The notes below the pieces were generated by a model. That model ran no database searches. It saw nothing but the letters and a program-made list of their open reading frames with translations, and was not told where the DNA came from. DNA of 64,000 bases from Paraburkholderia xenovorans LB400 (lineage in GTDB: Bacteria > Pseudomonadota > Gammaproteobacteria > Burkholderiales > Burkholderiaceae): assembly GCF_000013645.1 (NCBI RefSeq), contig NC_007951.1, positions 4,092,001 to 4,156,000 on the forward strand. The letters run 5' to 3'. A program made the translations under genes and the position numbers. Below, piece by piece: positions 63,634 through 64,000 of this stretch (its first letter is position 1; every line of letters starts with the position of its first letter).

Positions 63634-64000
63634 TCACCGATCCACCAGCCGGCTCAGATTGCCTCGCACCCGCTGCAACAGGGCGATCAACTGTTTCGCC
63701 TCTTCGCCGGTGAAGCCGTTCAGCGCTTCGAGCGCGACCTCGTCGCCCACCTTGCGTGCCTTGCCGAGCGTGCGCTCGGCCTTCGGCGTCATGTGCACCT
63801 GGCGTTCGCGGCGGTCCTGCGGATTGGCGGTCCGCTCGATCCAGCCGCCCTCTTCCATCCGGTCGAGCAGACGGCCCGCCGAAATCGGCGCGACTTCGAG
63901 CAGGTCCGCGAGCCGCGCCTGATTGGTGTCGCCGTAATGCGCGAGATAGGCCAGCACGCGGCACTGCGCGCGCGTCAGGTCGACCGAAGACTTCGCGAGA
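63634..64000 (-). CDS. MarR-family transcriptional regulator (5' end outside the window)
   Basis: The visible 121 codons read LAKSSVDLTRAQCRVLAYLAHYGDTNQARLADLLEVAPISAGRLLDRMEEGGWIERTANPQDRRERQVHMTPKAERTL, then a C-terminal dimerisation helix. The winged helix and the DRRxxxVxLT-type wing are complete; only the N-terminal helix (about 20-30 residues) lies beyond position 64000. The ligand and targets are unknown. It is on the same strand as the LysR gene, 118 bp upstream of it. Confidence 0.9.
   Translation of the reverse strand, partial: LAKSSVDLTRAQCRVLAYLAHYGDTNQARLADLLEVAPISAGRLLDRMEEGGWIERTANPQDRRERQVHMTPKAERTLGKARKVGDEVALEALNGFTGEEAKQLIALLQRVRGNLSRLVDR

Overview
The window is high-GC (about 63% by eye) beta-proteobacterial chromosome, most likely Paraburkholderia or a close Burkholderia relative. 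The reasons are the gene content and order (a BpeAB-OprB-like efflux system with a TetR regulator, pgk-pyk-fba-purC-purE-purK-tsaC, sucCD, recA-recX, and pglL next to a pilin gene) and a hairpin repeat at 24441-24507 that I recognise as common between genes in this group. Most of it is stable core genome with dense coding and short intergenic gaps. No rRNA genes, CRISPR arrays or intact insertion sequences were seen.

Layout. 1-4.7 kb: glutathione-dependent formaldehyde dehydrogenase, xylulokinase and an NCS2 nucleobase permease. 4.7-11.9 kb: an RND multidrug efflux operon (adaptor, pump, outer membrane channel) read leftward from a promoter covered by an AcrR-type operator, with its TetR repressor read divergently. 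11.9-17.5 kb: a cysteine hydrolase, a GlxA-type AraC regulator, a CoxG-like membrane protein, a DUF427 protein, a small secreted protein and a DegP/MucD protease. 17.6-24.1 kb: a QseBC-like two-component system, a PBP4-type carboxypeptidase carrying an expanded 9-bp tandem repeat, a sterol-desaturase-family hydroxylase and a GDSL lipoprotein. 24.4-33 kb: a leftward block for purine synthesis (purC, purE, purK), tRNA threonylcarbamoylation (tsaC/sua5) and central carbon metabolism (pgk, pyk, fba). 33-42.2 kb: an AzlCD amino acid exporter, ilvE, a zinc-finger protein, heptosyltransferase II, an NTF2-like protein, a YheT-type hydrolase, a BepA-type protease and moaC. 42.2-50.7 kb: a PglL-type O-oligosaccharyltransferase beside a pilin with an unusual leader and tail, TerC, sucD, sucC coupled to a DUF2889 gene, recX and SOS-controlled recA. 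50.9-55.2 kb: a TctDE-like two-component system and an MHS-family transporter.

The one clear accessory locus is at 55.25-57.35 kb. A tRNA-Met(CAT) gene with a near-consensus promoter is followed by about 2.0 kb of different, partly AT-rich DNA. This segment is bounded on the right by a copy of the tRNA 3' end (15 bp exact, 19 bp with one mismatch), and next to it lies a second strong terminator that was probably the original tRNA terminator. The segment carries an STM2901-like gene coupled to a DUF1493 (acyl-carrier-protein-like) gene, a candidate 39-residue membrane protein and a candidate Cys-rich small protein, but no integrase. It is the best candidate for an undescribed system in the window.

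57.4-64 kb: a small secreted protein, then a leftward exoprotein cluster (a phosphatase-fold/poly-Pro/LamG lipoprotein, a Gly/Ser-rich lipoprotein and a Tat-exported phosphocholine-type phospholipase C), a LysR regulator and a MarR regulator cut by the window edge.
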